Assembly: GCA_018398815.1 (NCBI GenBank)
Contig: CM031614.1
Span: 57,088,149 to 57,152,148, forward strand
Length of the DNA: 64,000 nt
From: Conus ventricosus
Lineage: Eukaryota > Mollusca > Gastropoda > Neogastropoda > Conidae
Direction of reading: 5' to 3'
Made by a program: the position numbers and the translations under genes. Positions 10,409-21,100 of the stretch are shown piece by piece. Within the stretch, counting starts at the first letter, position 1. Every line of letters begins with the position of its first letter. Under the pieces are notes generated by a model that saw only the letters and a list, made by a program, of their open reading frames with translations, did no database searches and was not told the DNA's origin.

Positions 10409-11002
10409 GTGCAGTTGTGGGTCTGTTGATTACCTCCCCTGGTTGGTCCCGCCCCCCCCCACCCCCACATACCACATGTATTGTGCAGTGTGTAGGTCTG
10501 TCTGATTACCTCCCCTGGTCGCCCCCCCCCCCCCCCCCCCCACAATTACCACATGTATTGTGCAGTGTGTGGGTCTGTCTGATTACCTCCCCTGGTCAGT
10601 GCCCCCCCCCCACTACACCACATGTATTGTGCAGTTTGTGTGTCTGTCTGATTTACCTCCCCTGTCAGTGACCCCACACCATGTGTATTGTGCAGTGTTT
10701 GGGTTTGTGTTGATTCACCTCCTCTAGTCACTGGGCCCTCCCCCCCCCCCCCCCCCACCACATGTATTGTGCAGTGTGTTTTGTCTGATTACCTCCTCTG
10801 GTCAGTGCCCCACACCATGTGCAGTGTGTGTCTGATTTACTCCCCTAGTCACTGCCCCCCCCCCCCCCCACCACATGTATAGGCAGTGTGTGTGTCTGTG
10901 TGTGTGTCTGATTACCTCCTCTGGTCAGTGCCCCCCACACACGTGTATTGTGCAGTGTGTGTGGGTGTGTGTCTGTCTGATTACCTCCCCTGGTCAGTCT
11001 CT
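10409..11002 (+). repeat. ~65-bp minisatellite seeded at the AP2A exon 4 donor, right part
   Basis: This is the continuation of the array at 3229-3623, with about nine more units (TGTGCAG, GGGTCTGTCTGATTACCTCC, TGGTCAGTGCC). Each unit carries an AG and, roughly 30-35 nt on, a GT in a donor-like context. It passes into a CT microsatellite at about 11007-11052. Confidence 0.85.
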
Positions 11003-11007
11003 CTCTG

Positions 11008-11052
<45 letters not shown>

Positions 11053-11063
<11 letters not shown>

Positions 11064-12025
11064 CCTGCCCCTCCACTATGGGGGGGTAGTGCTGTGTATG
11101 GGTCTGTCTGATTCATACCTCTTGCTGATTGACTACACATGAACTGACTTTTCCCATCCCTTTGCTGTAAAGTATTGGAAGAGAGTGGTGATTTGTATTG
11201 GAATCCATCTGCACCTATTGTCTTGTTTTTGTAAGAGCTTGAATGTGATTCAAAAACAGGAGTAAGAGTCATTGGTCTCAGAAAATTAGAAGATTGAAAA
11301 AAGTTTTTAAAAGCTGCTTGTAAGAGCAGGAGCGTTTGTAGCTTTTGCGCAGTGTCCGTCGGACTGTTACATCTGTGATCAGCTGTGGCGAAAGCATGCT
11401 GTCAGCATGGCCAGCACTGGAACACGGTAGTGATCCAGGGTCAGGTGCTTGGAACGGTCATGTGTGACTCATGATATGACAGAGATATTAAAAGTTCAGT
11501 GTTGTTTCGCGGATATTTGAGTAAGCAATGCGACAGTTGTAAATTTCACTGTATGAAGCGACTATTTTAAGTTACTGTTATGAAACTGCTATCATAGTGG
11601 ATCCTGCCATATGATTTACCAAGTCAGAAGGCATTAGCAAAATGATTGGCCAGGTCAGGAGGCATTAGCCAGTCAGAATGGAACACTTGGTTTGTTCAGT
11701 TTTGGTCACTTGCAGACAAAATGGCAGAGGAAGATAAGTCGTCAGATTGAGATGAAGACTGTTTGCACTGAGGCTGTGTGCATTTTGCATTTTTCACTAG
11801 TCGAAAGGGCAGGTGGTTTTGCCAGGCAGCTGGTAAAAACTTTGTCCACCAGGGCAGGTCAGAAAGTAAAAAAGTTCTGTCCCATCTCGCCCTGGTCCGT
11901 TGGAGCCGTGAGTTGGTGAACGTGACACACTGTCGAAGGCTACACACCAAGCTATCTGTCTGCAAGGCGTTGGTAGGAAAGTCTCCCAGGCTGACCTGCT
12001 GTTGTCTGTGTGTGTCTGCCTGCAG
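11053..12025 (+). other. AP2A intron, 3' part
   Basis: No gene or element is recognised. The last ~60 bases lead into the exon 5 acceptor TGCAG. Confidence 0.5.
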
Positions 12026-12191
12026 GCCACGGTGGCTGGAGGAGATGCCGCCCTTCCCGGAGCGGGAGTCGTCCATCCTGGCCAAGCTGAAGAAGAAGAA
12101 GCCGACGGTGGCCGAGCAGTCGGACAACAAGGAGCACAAGATGCCCACTGCCCAGGTCAGCGAGGGCGGCAGTGACGGCCCCGCCCTTCAG
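12026..12191 (+). CDS. AP2A: AP2A exon 5 of window (trunk end and start of hinge)
   Basis: This exon encodes [20 protein letters not shown], then a charged stretch ending in SEGGSDGPALQ. Its 166 nt is one more than the 165 expected from phase. An extra G lies near 12036 (ACGGTGGCTGGAG), where the family has Ala-Thr-Val-Leu-Glu. Donor GTGAGG. Confidence 0.92.
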
Positions 12192-12545
12192 GTGAGGCAG
12201 TGCTGGTGGTGGTTCTCTCCCCTGACATGACATTAATGACACTGCTGCCCTGCAGGTAAGGCCATTCAGATGGTTTGTCTTCCCCTGACAAAAGGCTGAA
12301 GACGCTTGTTTTGATGGTAAGCTTGCACTCTTTGAGATTGTCTGTCCTGATTCAACACTCAAGATGCACTGCTGCTCTGCAGTTAATTTGAGGTGGAGGT
12401 TGTCTCCCTGACACAACATTGACGTTACTGCTGCCCTGCAGGTAAGAACATTCAGATAGTGGTTCTCTCCCCTGACAAAAAAAAAGAAATCATTTCACTG
12501 TCTTGTTCAGGTGGAGGTTCTCTCCCCTGACAGAACACTGAAGAC
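12177..12545 (+). repeat. Degenerate tandem copies of the AP2A exon 5 donor region
   Basis: The true junction GCCCTTCAG|GTGAGGCAG is followed by at least three imperfect copies of a block with CTGCCCTGCAG|GTAAG (about 12250 and 12436), GGTTCTCTCCCCTGACA (12211, 12461, 12515) and ACATTRAYG. The copies carry donor-like CAG|GTAAG motifs. Confidence 0.7.
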
Positions 12546-13543
12546 ACTGCAGTTATTGGTTTGATGCATGTCCACATAATAGACATTTTCACCTTAAAAA
12601 ACAAAAAAAATGAAATTGGAAAGGATTGTCAGTCTGTAAATGACAAAAAAAAATTTTTCATTATAAAGAAAAAAGGAAAGAAATGCAGGCCAAAAAATGA
12701 CAGGCATGGTGAAAGCACATAAGCTACCAGTTGTATTCCCCAGTGGATGGAATGGGAGGAGGTTGAGGTAATGGTGTGTCAAACTGGTGAGTGAAGAGGC
12801 TGTTTTGTGTATGAAGGGAAACTGCAAACTTCCCCCACCTTACACCTTCCAAGGTCCGTAGCTTTCATGCTGGTGCCGTTTGATGGTTTTCGTATCATCA
12901 CTGATTTTGTTCTGTTAGAGGTTGTGGTTCATCACTGTGTTTTTGCATGCCTAGTTGCATCGTCGACAGTATGTGTAAAAAAAATGTTTGCTGTGACTGT
13001 GGTACATTTACAGATAAACCGCAGTGGCATCACTGGCCAAATAGCTTGATATTACAATGGGACACAATGAAGTTAGTTGGTTTATTAAGTAAAGAAAACA
13101 AAATTATGCACAGTTCCATGAATCGAAGACTGCATAGGCTGGCCATAAGTTCAGCAGCTCTTCTCCAGTGAGCGCATGCACCCATCGAGCTAGGAAGTCA
13201 TCGGTTAAGTTGCTGCCACATACATTACCTGCTTATCTGTGCAAGTGTCTCATAGACAATGTTTGAAAAAAAAATTGAGGACAAGTAAACCGACCATACC
13301 TCCAGTTCTGCACGAACGGTGAAGGTGAAGGGCCCACATATTTGCCGTGATTTGTTTCCCAACACTACCAACACCAAGTCTGACCGGAAGGTGTCACTGA
13401 TCAGGAAAGGCAGCTTGTTTGTCCATTCCCAAAGCTCACCCCTGATACTCATACCTGTTTTTATACATTGTTACTTTTGTTTTACATGTGGTGTGAGGCA
13501 CAGCCCAATCGAAGAGCTCCTGCACTGCCTGTTTGATTGACAG
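12546..13543 (+). other. AP2A intron
   Basis: A-rich stretches near 12594-12680. No coding or element signature seen. Confidence 0.5.
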
Positions 13544-13736
13544 ATCCCCGCCACGCCTCCCGGTGGGGGGTCAGCCGATTTGTTGGGCCTGGACAATCAG
13601 ATTTCGGCGCCGGCTCCGTCAGGTGGGTCGTCAGCAGGTTTCCTGGTGGACGTGTTTGGAGAGCCCACCCCCAACACCTCCAACGGCCTGGACATGTCCA
13701 ATGGGTTGACGCCAGGCACTGAGAGAACCTGAAAAA
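13544..13736 (+). CDS. AP2A: AP2A exon 6 of window (hinge)
   Basis: A hinge exon rich in Gly, Pro and Ser, with the landmarks SADLLGLDN and GFLVDVFGE. A one-base deficit near 13722 (GAGAGAACC) brings in a stop codon. With one more base the frame runs to Lys-Lys and joins the next exon in phase 2. Donor GTGAGG. Confidence 0.88.
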
Positions 13737-14159
13737 GTGAGGTGTTATTGATGTCAGGGTTGTCCTGCTGTTGGCATCCACATTTGGTGTGTGTGTGTGT
13801 GTGTGCAGTGTTCAGTGTGTGTGTGTTTGTGGTGTTCGTGTGTGTGTGTGTGTGTGTGGTTGTGTGTGCTTGCCGGTGCAAGAGTGGATCGATTCATGTG
13901 GGAATGTGTGTGCATACATATATATGAATTCATGCATTATTGTAAATAAGTGTTGTATCATGCAGGACTAGATGTGTATGATCACATGTGTTTTTGGAAT
14001 CGTGTAAATAAGACAATGCAATTTCCAACCATTGATAGAAATATTTTAAATTTATAAAACTTTGCAGTTTTCTACCCCCCCGTTTCCCCTTTCCTGCCTC
14101 CCCCATAATGTCTCTTCGGGCTTTTTTTTCCCCCCTCACGCATAATGGGGTGATGTAGA
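13737..14159 (+). other. AP2A intron with TG microsatellite
   Basis: TG-rich simple sequence at about 13788-13870, then unique sequence up to the start of the splice-junction minisatellite. Confidence 0.6.
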
Positions 14160-15718
14160 GAACGTTTTACATTGCAGATTCATCTGCAAGCATAATGGAT
14201 GATTATTAGTTTATCTTGCAGATTCACTGCAAGCATAATGGGTGATGTATGAGAACGTTTTACCTGTGCAGATTCATCGCAAGCATAATGGGGATGTATG
14301 AAAAATTTACCTGTGCAATTCATCTGCAAGCATTTAAAGGGGGATATGAGAACGCTTTACATGTAGATTCATCTGCAAGCATAATGGATATTATTAGTTT
14401 TATCTGTGCAATTCATCTGCAAGCATAATGGGGTGATGTTTAAAAAATGTTTTACCTGGCCGGTTCATCTGCAAGCTAAAAGGGGGATGTACATAATGTT
14501 TACCTTGCAATTCATCTGCAACATAATGGGGTATATAGAGAACATTTTATCTGTGCAGATTCATCTGCAAGCATAGTGGGGGGATGTATATAATGTTTTA
14601 CCTGTGCAGATTCATCTGCAAGCATAATAGGTGATGTAATGAATGTTTTACTTGTGCCGGTTCATCTGCAAGCATAAGGGGGGATGTATATGAATGTTTA
14701 CCTGTGCCGGGTTTATCTGCAAGCATAAAGGGGGGAGTACATGAATGTTTTACCTGTGCAATTCCATCTGCATACATAATGGGGATATAGGAGAACATTT
14801 TATCTGGGGCATTTTCATCTGCAAGCATAGTGGGGGGATGTATATAATGTTTTACCTGTTTTTCATTCATCTGCAAGCATAATGGGGTGATGCACGAAAT
14901 GTTTTACCTGTACAGATTCATCTGCAAGCATAATGGGGTGAAGTATATGAATGTTTTAAACCGTGCAAATTCATCTGCAAGTAGTTGATTTAACGTGGTA
15001 ACAGCCCGATGTCGCCCTTTGCGGGCGGCTGGCTATAACAACATTATCTTATCTTAAAACATCTGCAAGCATAATGGGGTATGCACATGAATGTTTTACC
15101 TTGCCCAAATTTATCTGCAAGCATATGGGGTGATATAGGAGAACATTTTTTCTGTGCAGATTCATCTGCAAGCATAATGGGGGACTATAGAAGTTACCTG
15201 TGCAGATTCATCTGCAAGCGTAATCGGGTGATGTATATAATGTTTTACCTGTGCAGATTCATCTTCAAGCATAATGGGTGATGTACATGAATGTTTTACC
15301 TGTGCAGATTCATCTGCAAGCATAATGGGGGATGTATATGATTGTTTTACCTGTGCAGATTCATCTGCATACATAATAGGGTGATATAGGAGAACATTGT
15401 ATCTGTGCAGATTCATCTGCAAGCATAATGGGTGATGTATATGAATGTTTTACCTGTGCAGATTCATCTGCAAGCATAATGGGTGATGTATATGAATGTT
15501 TTACCTGTGCAGATTCATCTGCAAGCATAATGGGTGATGTATATGAATGTTTTACCTGTGCAATTCATCTGCAAGCATAATAGGGTGATGCACATTAATG
15601 TTTTACCTGTGCAGATTCATCTGCAAGCATAATGGGGTGATGTATGTGAATGTTTTACCTGTGCAGATTCATCTGCAAGCATAATGGGCTGATGTACATG
15701 AATGTTTTACCTGTGCAG
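14160..15718 (+). repeat. ~52-bp minisatellite made of an AP2A 3' splice junction
   Basis: About 30 tandem units, each with the intron end GTTTTACCTGTGCAG followed by exon start ATTCATCTGCAAGCATAATG, GGGTGATGTA and a variable TGARAAC-like end. The last unit is the genuine acceptor and start of exon 7. The earliest units keep GAGAAC, as in the exon, while later ones have ATGAAT. Units near 15420-15720 are the most alike and those near 14160-14560 the most decayed. One unit is interrupted by a LINE tail (14982-15057). Confidence 0.93.
14982..15057 (+). mobile_element. LINE 3'-tail insertion within the minisatellite
   Basis: Reads GTTGATTTAACGTGGTAACA, then CCCTTTGCGGGCGGCTGGCT and ATTATCTTATCTTA. 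It belongs to the same tail family as the RNase H LINE at 53177. The repeat unit continues on both sides (CATCTGCAAG ... CATCTGCAAGC). Confidence 0.8.
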
Positions 15719-15888
15719 ATTCATCTGCAAGCATAATGGGGTGATGTACGAGAACGACCTGATCCAGATTGGGTGAAGTCGGAGTACCGACAGAACCTGG
15801 CCCGATCGCGTGTTCTATGGCAACAAGACTACCTTCCAGTTCACCAACTTCACTGCCGACCTCACCTGTCCTGGAGAACTGGCTAATC
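15719..15888 (+). CDS. AP2A: AP2A exon 7 of window (start of ear)
   Basis: This exon encodes FICKHNGVMYENDLIQIG and later the landmark FYGNKTTFQFTNFTADLTC, the start of the ear sandwich subdomain. One base is missing near 15771 and one extra lies near 15810, so the net length (170 nt) is preserved. Its first ~37 nt and the preceding 15 intronic nt are the template of the ~52-bp minisatellite upstream. The exon ends in front of ATATCCTTT, a U12-type donor. Confidence 0.9.
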
Positions 15889-16067
15889 ATATCCTTTGAT
15901 GCTTTACTACTACACTGGCATAGTAGGGGGGGTGTATTTCTCTTTAAAAGAGGAAAAAGAACTGGATAAGTACAACGAAGTGATGCAACAAATGTATCAG
16001 TAATCTGTGCAGATGTGCATGCACACACACACACGCACGCATGTACACACATCACATACACCTGCAT

Positions 16068-16139
<72 letters not shown>

Positions 16140-16354
16140 TGCACAAATGCACAGTGCACATGCACACACAGGTACACGAATGCATGCGTATGAACACATA
16201 CTCACACATACATGTGTGTTGGTTGTAGCTGTTGAATGTTCTGTTCAGCTGTCTGATGGTACTACTGATCATGTTCCGTATGACTGTGACCCAGTGCAGT
16301 CACTTAAGTTTGGAAGAGCGGAGGTCTGGTAGTGTTGTCCTTGACCCTGGTTAG
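15889..16354 (+). other. AP2A: Putative U12-type (AT-AG) intron of AP2A
   Basis: The intron begins ATATCCTTT at 15889-15897, an exact U12 AT-type donor. Near its 3' end, GTCCTTGAC (16337-16345) matches the TTCCTTRAY branch consensus at 8 of 9 positions, and the branch adenosine lies 10 nt before the AG at 16353-16354. There is no polypyrimidine tract at the 3' end and no usable GT at the exon end. Splicing here gives LANQLSLQPKPVESS, which aligns without gaps to the family's ear sequence. Inside lies a perfect CA microsatellite (16071-16135). Confidence 0.82.
16071..16135. repeat. CA microsatellite in the U12-type intron
   Basis: About 32 uninterrupted CA repeats flanked by looser CA-rich sequence (16018-16210). 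Confidence 0.95.
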
Positions 16355-16477
16355 AGCTGTCGTTGCAGCCCAAGCCGGTGGAGTCATCAGTGGATGGGGG
16401 GCGCAGGTCCAGCAGCTGTTCAACATCGAGTGCATCTCCGAGTTCTCCGGCTCCCCCATCCTCAACATCAGCTTTGT
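16355..16477 (+). CDS. AP2A: AP2A exon 8 of window (ear)
   Basis: This exon encodes LSLQPKPVESSVDG, then AQVQQLFNIECISEFSGSPI, then LNISF. One G is missing from the G-run near 16394-16399. The donor is GTGAGT, with the last Val codon split GT|G. Confidence 0.9.
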
Positions 16478-17024
16478 GTGAGTGCCTTGGGGAGGGGGGG
16501 GAATGAATCGGTGTGACCAGGGGTCCTTGGCAGGCGTCATTCCAATGGGGAGCAGCTCAAAGCAAGGAAGAGCTCGGTGTCTGTTGTCTGCCCCTGTTCA
16601 GATTTTCACGCCCGACTGCTGATATATCCACAGTTCATGGATTATGGGAAGAGGTGGAAAAGCAGGAACACAAGCATGTTAGAAACAATTTTTTTCATAT
16701 GTGATTTTTTTTTTTTTTTTTTTTTTAGAGAATTTTACCGAGTATTAGGTAGACCCACGCCAAAATTTAAAGCATTACAGATTATAGACAGACAGCATGT
16801 CAAACTGAAAGATTTCAAAAATTACAATTAAGTCAAGGGAGGCAAAAGATTTAGGGATTCCCCTTTGTCCAGTGATAACATATGTAATGCAGTATTTAAA
16901 GATTTCCCTTTGTCCAGTGGTAACATTTGTAATGCAGTATTTAAAGATTTCCCTTTGGCCACTGATAACATTTGTAACATATAGCATATGTCTAAGACCA
17001 CTGTGCTTGTTGTTCGTTCAACAG
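16478..17024 (+). other. AP2A intron with short tandem repeat
   Basis: A T-run lies at 16707-16726. Three ~48-bp copies of ATTTAAAGATTTCCCTTTG, CCAGTGGTAACATTTGTAAT occur at about 16857-16985, next to the acceptor. Confidence 0.7.
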
Positions 17025-17141
17025 GTACAGTGGCTCCCCTCAGCGCCTCAGCCTGAAGCTGCCGGTGATGGTCAACAAGTTCATGGAGGCGGCGGAGATG
17101 AACGGCGAGGCCTTCTTCCAGCGCTGGAAAGCCCTCAGCCA
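17025..17141 (+). CDS. AP2A: AP2A exon 9 of window (ear)
   Basis: A 117-nt intact exon encoding [19 protein letters not shown] and then [18 protein letters not shown], the junction of the ear's sandwich and platform subdomains. Donor GTGAGT. The junction is partly repeated downstream at 17265-17400. Confidence 0.93.
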
Positions 17142-17410
17142 GTGAGTCAGGAGTGGGTGTGTGGGTGTGGTGCGCTGACATGGCTCAATTGTTCAATTGA
17201 GGTAGCTCAACATGGACAGGGTGGATGGTTGCAGAAGACATGTTGAGGTGGATACAGATCCATGAGCCTCCAGTGAGTCGGGTGGGTGTGCTGACGTAAC
17301 TGTCATGTGTTGAGTGTGGTGAACCGAGGCTAGCTCAGCATGGACAGGTGATGGTTGTGGAAGACATGTTGGGTGGATACTGGCCCATGGCCCTCCAGTG
17401 GAGCACGTGG
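17135..17410 (+). repeat. ~125-bp tandem copies of the AP2A exon 9 donor region
   Basis: Blocks with CCAGTGAGTCRGG, GGTGTG, AGCTCARCATGGACAGG, GAAGACATGTTG and GTGGATAC occur from 17140, 17269 and, degenerate, 17394. The first contains the genuine donor. Confidence 0.7.
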
Positions 17411-17589
17411 CACTGTGGTGAACTGGGTGTATTTTGTATACACATGGACTGGGAAGAACCTGACTGCAACTCTGTCTCTTGTCTGTAGCCTGTCTGAGGG
17501 AGATAACTGGTGCAGCGTTCTTCACAGTAGCTCTGAGGAATTGCGGACTGGTGATCACATACACAGAGTTGTCTTCACCTTCACCTCTT

Positions 17590-17955
17590 TCCCTTCACAT
17601 ATGTCTCTCGTTCATTGATTTGACCTTTGAGAACATAGACTTTGCATACGTATAACACATGTTCATTGATTTTGATAAACGAAAACCAGACAACTAAAGC
17701 ATATCGTTTGTACATGTACCGTTGTTTAGTGAATTTTGTCAACTAAAGCATAGTTTTGCATTGTACCTATTGTTAATTGATTTGGTCAGCTAAAGCACAG
17801 TTTTGCATATGTACCTATTGTTAATTGATTTTGGTCAACTAAAGCATAGTTTTACATTTATACCCATTGTTCATGTTTAGATAAAGCATCATCATAGCTT
17901 ACTTTTTTCACATGTATTCTTTGGTCATTGGTTTTGATCAACTAAAGCGTGCACT
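17590..17955 (+). repeat. ~60-bp intronic minisatellite
   Basis: About six units with TGTACCTATTGTTAATTGAT, TTTGGTCAACTAAAGCATAG and TTTTGCAT, more decayed at both ends. Confidence 0.8.
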
Positions 17956-18041
17956 CGCACAAGCTGTATCGGTGTGGTTTTCCCCATATCCTTCTCCTGC
18001 CCTTTCTGTCAAGTCTGTATGTTTTCTTTTGTTTGTTGCAG

Positions 18042-18110
18042 ACCCGGTCAGGAGTGTCAGCGGATATTCAAGCTCAGTACCCCCAGGACACAGAGCAGTC
18101 CAAACAGAAG
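18042..18110 (+). CDS. AP2A: AP2A exon 10 of window (ear platform)
   Basis: This exon encodes QPGQECQRIFK, then AQYPQDTEQSKQK. It is 69 nt where phase requires 70: one G is missing at AAGCTCAG (~18071). Donor GTGGGT. Confidence 0.88.
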
Positions 18111-18156
18111 GTGGGTATGGGTGTGGCTGTGTGTGGGCTGTTTATGCACAGGTTCC

Positions 18157-21100
18157 TTTCGGTCACTGTTTTCTGTCGTCATTGTTGTAATCATCACACT
18201 ATGAATTGTATGATTGTGCATTGTCGCTGTTTTCTGTTGTCATTACTGTAATCATCATCACTATGAATTGTATGATTGTGCATTGTCGCTGTTTCTGTTG
18301 TCATTGTTGTAGTCATCATCACTGTGAATTGTATGATTGTGTATTGTCGCCGTTTTCTTTTGTCATTGTTGTAGTCATCATCACTATGAATTGTATGATT
18401 GTGTATTGTCGCCGTTTTCTGTTGTCATTGTTGTAATCATCATCACTATAATTGTATGATTGTGCATTGTCGCTGTTTTCTGTTGTCATTACTGTAATCA
18501 TCATTACTGTGAATTGTATGATTGTGCTTTGTCGCTGTTTTCTGTTGTCATTGTAATCATCATCACTGTGAATTGTATGATTGTGCATTGTCGCTGTTTC
18601 TGTTGTCATTGTTGTAATCATCATCACTATGAATTGTATGATTGTGCTTTGTCGCTGTTTTCTGTTGTCATTGTAATCATCATCACTGTGAATTGTATGA
18701 TTGTGCATTGTCGCTGTTTTCTGTTGTCATTGTTGTTGTCATCATCACTGTGAATTGTATGATTGTGCATTGTCGCTGTTTTCTGTTGTCATTGTAATCA
18801 TCATCACTGTGAATTGTATATTGTGCATTGTCGCTGTTTTCTGTTGTCATTGTTGTAGTCATCATCACTGTGAATTGTATGATTGTGCATTGTCGCTGTA
18901 TTCTGTTGTCATTGTTCTAATCATCATCACTGTGAATTGTATGATTGTGCATTGTCGCTGTTTTCTGTTGTCATTGTAATCATCATCACTGTGAATTGTA
19001 TGAATTTTGCATTGTCGCTGTTTTCTGTTGTCATTGTTGTAGTCATCATCACTGTGAATTGTATGATTGTGCATTGTCCGCTGTTTTCCCGTTGTCATTG
19101 TTGTAGTCATCATCACTGTGAATTGTATGATTGTGCATTGTTGCTGTTTTCTGTTGTCATTGTTGTAGTCATCATCACTGTGAATTGTATGATTGTGCAT
19201 TGTCGCTGTTTTCTGTTGTCATTGTTGTAGTCATCATCACTGTGAATTGTATGATTGTGCATTGTCGCTGTATTTTGTTGTCATTGTTCTAATCATCATC
19301 ACTGTGAATTGTATGATTGTGCATTGTTGCTGTTTTCTGTTGTCATTGTTGTAGTCATCATCACTGTGAATTGTATGATTGTGCATTGTCGCTGTTTTCT
19401 GTTGTCATTGTTGTAATCATCATCACTGTGAATTGTATGATTGTGCATTGTTCTGTTTTCTGTTGTCATTGTTGTAGTCATCATCACTGTGAATTGGTAT
19501 GATTGTGCATTGTCGCTGTTTTCTGTTGTCATTTTAATCATCATCACTGTGAATTGTATGATTGTGCATTGTCGCTGTTTTCTGTTGTCATTGTTGTAGT
19601 CATCATCACTATGAATTGTATGATTGTGCATTGTCGCTGTTTTCTGTTGTCATTGTTGTAATCATCATCACTGTGAATTGTATGATTGTGCATTGTTGCT
19701 GTTTTCTGTTGTCATTGTTGTAGTCATCATCACTGTGAATTGTATGATTGTGCATTGTCGCTGTTTTCTGTTGTCATTGTAATCATCATCACTGTGAATT
19801 GTATGATTGTTCATTGTCGCTGTTTTCTGTTGTCATTGTAATCATCATCACTATGAATTGTATGATTGTGCATTGTCGCTGTTTTCTGTTGTCATTACTG
19901 TAATCATCATCACTATGAATTGTATGATTGTGCATTGTCGCTGTTTTCTGTTGTCATTGTAATCATCATCACTGTGAATTGTATGATTGTGCATTGTCGC
20001 TGTTTTCTGTTGTCATTGTAATCATCATCACTGTGAATTGTATGATTGTGCATTGTCGCTGTTTTTCTGTTGTCATTACTGTAATCATCATCACTATGAA
20101 TTGTATGATTGTGCATTGTCGCTGTTTTCTGTTGTCATTGTAATCATCATCACTGTGAATTGTATGATTGTGCATTGTCGCTGTTTCTGTTGTCATTGTT
20201 GTAGTCATCATCACTGTGAATGTATGATTGTGCATTGTCGCTGTTTTCTGTTGTCATTGTAATCATCATCACTGTGAATTGTATGATTGTGCATTGTCGC
20301 TGTTTTCTGTTGTCATTGTTGTAGTCATCATCATTATGAATTGTATGATTGTGCATTGTCGCTGTATTCTGTTGTCATTGTTCTAATCATCATCACTGTG
20401 AATTGTATGATTGTGCATTGTCCCTGTTTCTGTTGTCATTGTTGTAGTCATCATCACTATGAATTGTATGATTGTGCATTGTCGCTGTATTCTGTTGTCA
20501 TTGTTCTAATCATCATCACTGTGAATTGTATGATTGTGCATTGTCGCTGTTTTCTGTTGTCATTGTATCATCATCACTGTGAATTGAATGATTGTGCATT
20601 GTCGCTGTTTTCTGTTGTCATTGTTGTAGTCATCATCACTATGAATTGTATGATTGTGCATTGTCGCTGTATTCTGTTGTCATTGTTCTAATCATCATCA
20701 CTGTGAATTGTATGATTGTGCATTGTCGCTGTTTTCTGTTGTCATTGTAATCATCATCACTATGAATTGTATGATTGTGCATTGTCGCTGTTTTCTGTTG
20801 TCATTGTAATCATCATCACTATGAATTGTATGATTGTGCATTGTCGCTGTATTCTGTTGTCATTGTTGTAATCATCATCACTATGAATTGTATGATTGTG
20901 CATTGTCGCTGTTTTCTGTTGTCATTGTTGTAATCATCATCACTATGAATTGTATGATTGTGCATTGTCGCTGTTTCTGTTGTCATTGTAATCATCATCA
21001 CTGTGAATTGTATGATTGTGCATTGTCGCTGTTTTCTGTTGTCATTGTTGTATCATCATCACTATGAATTGATGATTGTGCATTGTCGCTGTATTCTGTT

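Noticed and set aside
11778..12230. 150-codon open frame covering AP2A exon 5
   Set aside because: It only overlaps the exon in another frame and extends through both splice sites.
14160..15740. CRISPR-like array
   Set aside because: Units are adjacent tandem copies with no unique spacers, in a eukaryotic intron, and they match the following exon.
16355..16369. Acceptor at GTTGCAG (exon 8 starting at 16369)
   Set aside because: It would need a GT donor that the previous exon lacks and would drop conserved Leu-Ser-Leu-Gln. The AG at 16353-16354 with a U12 branch site fits better.
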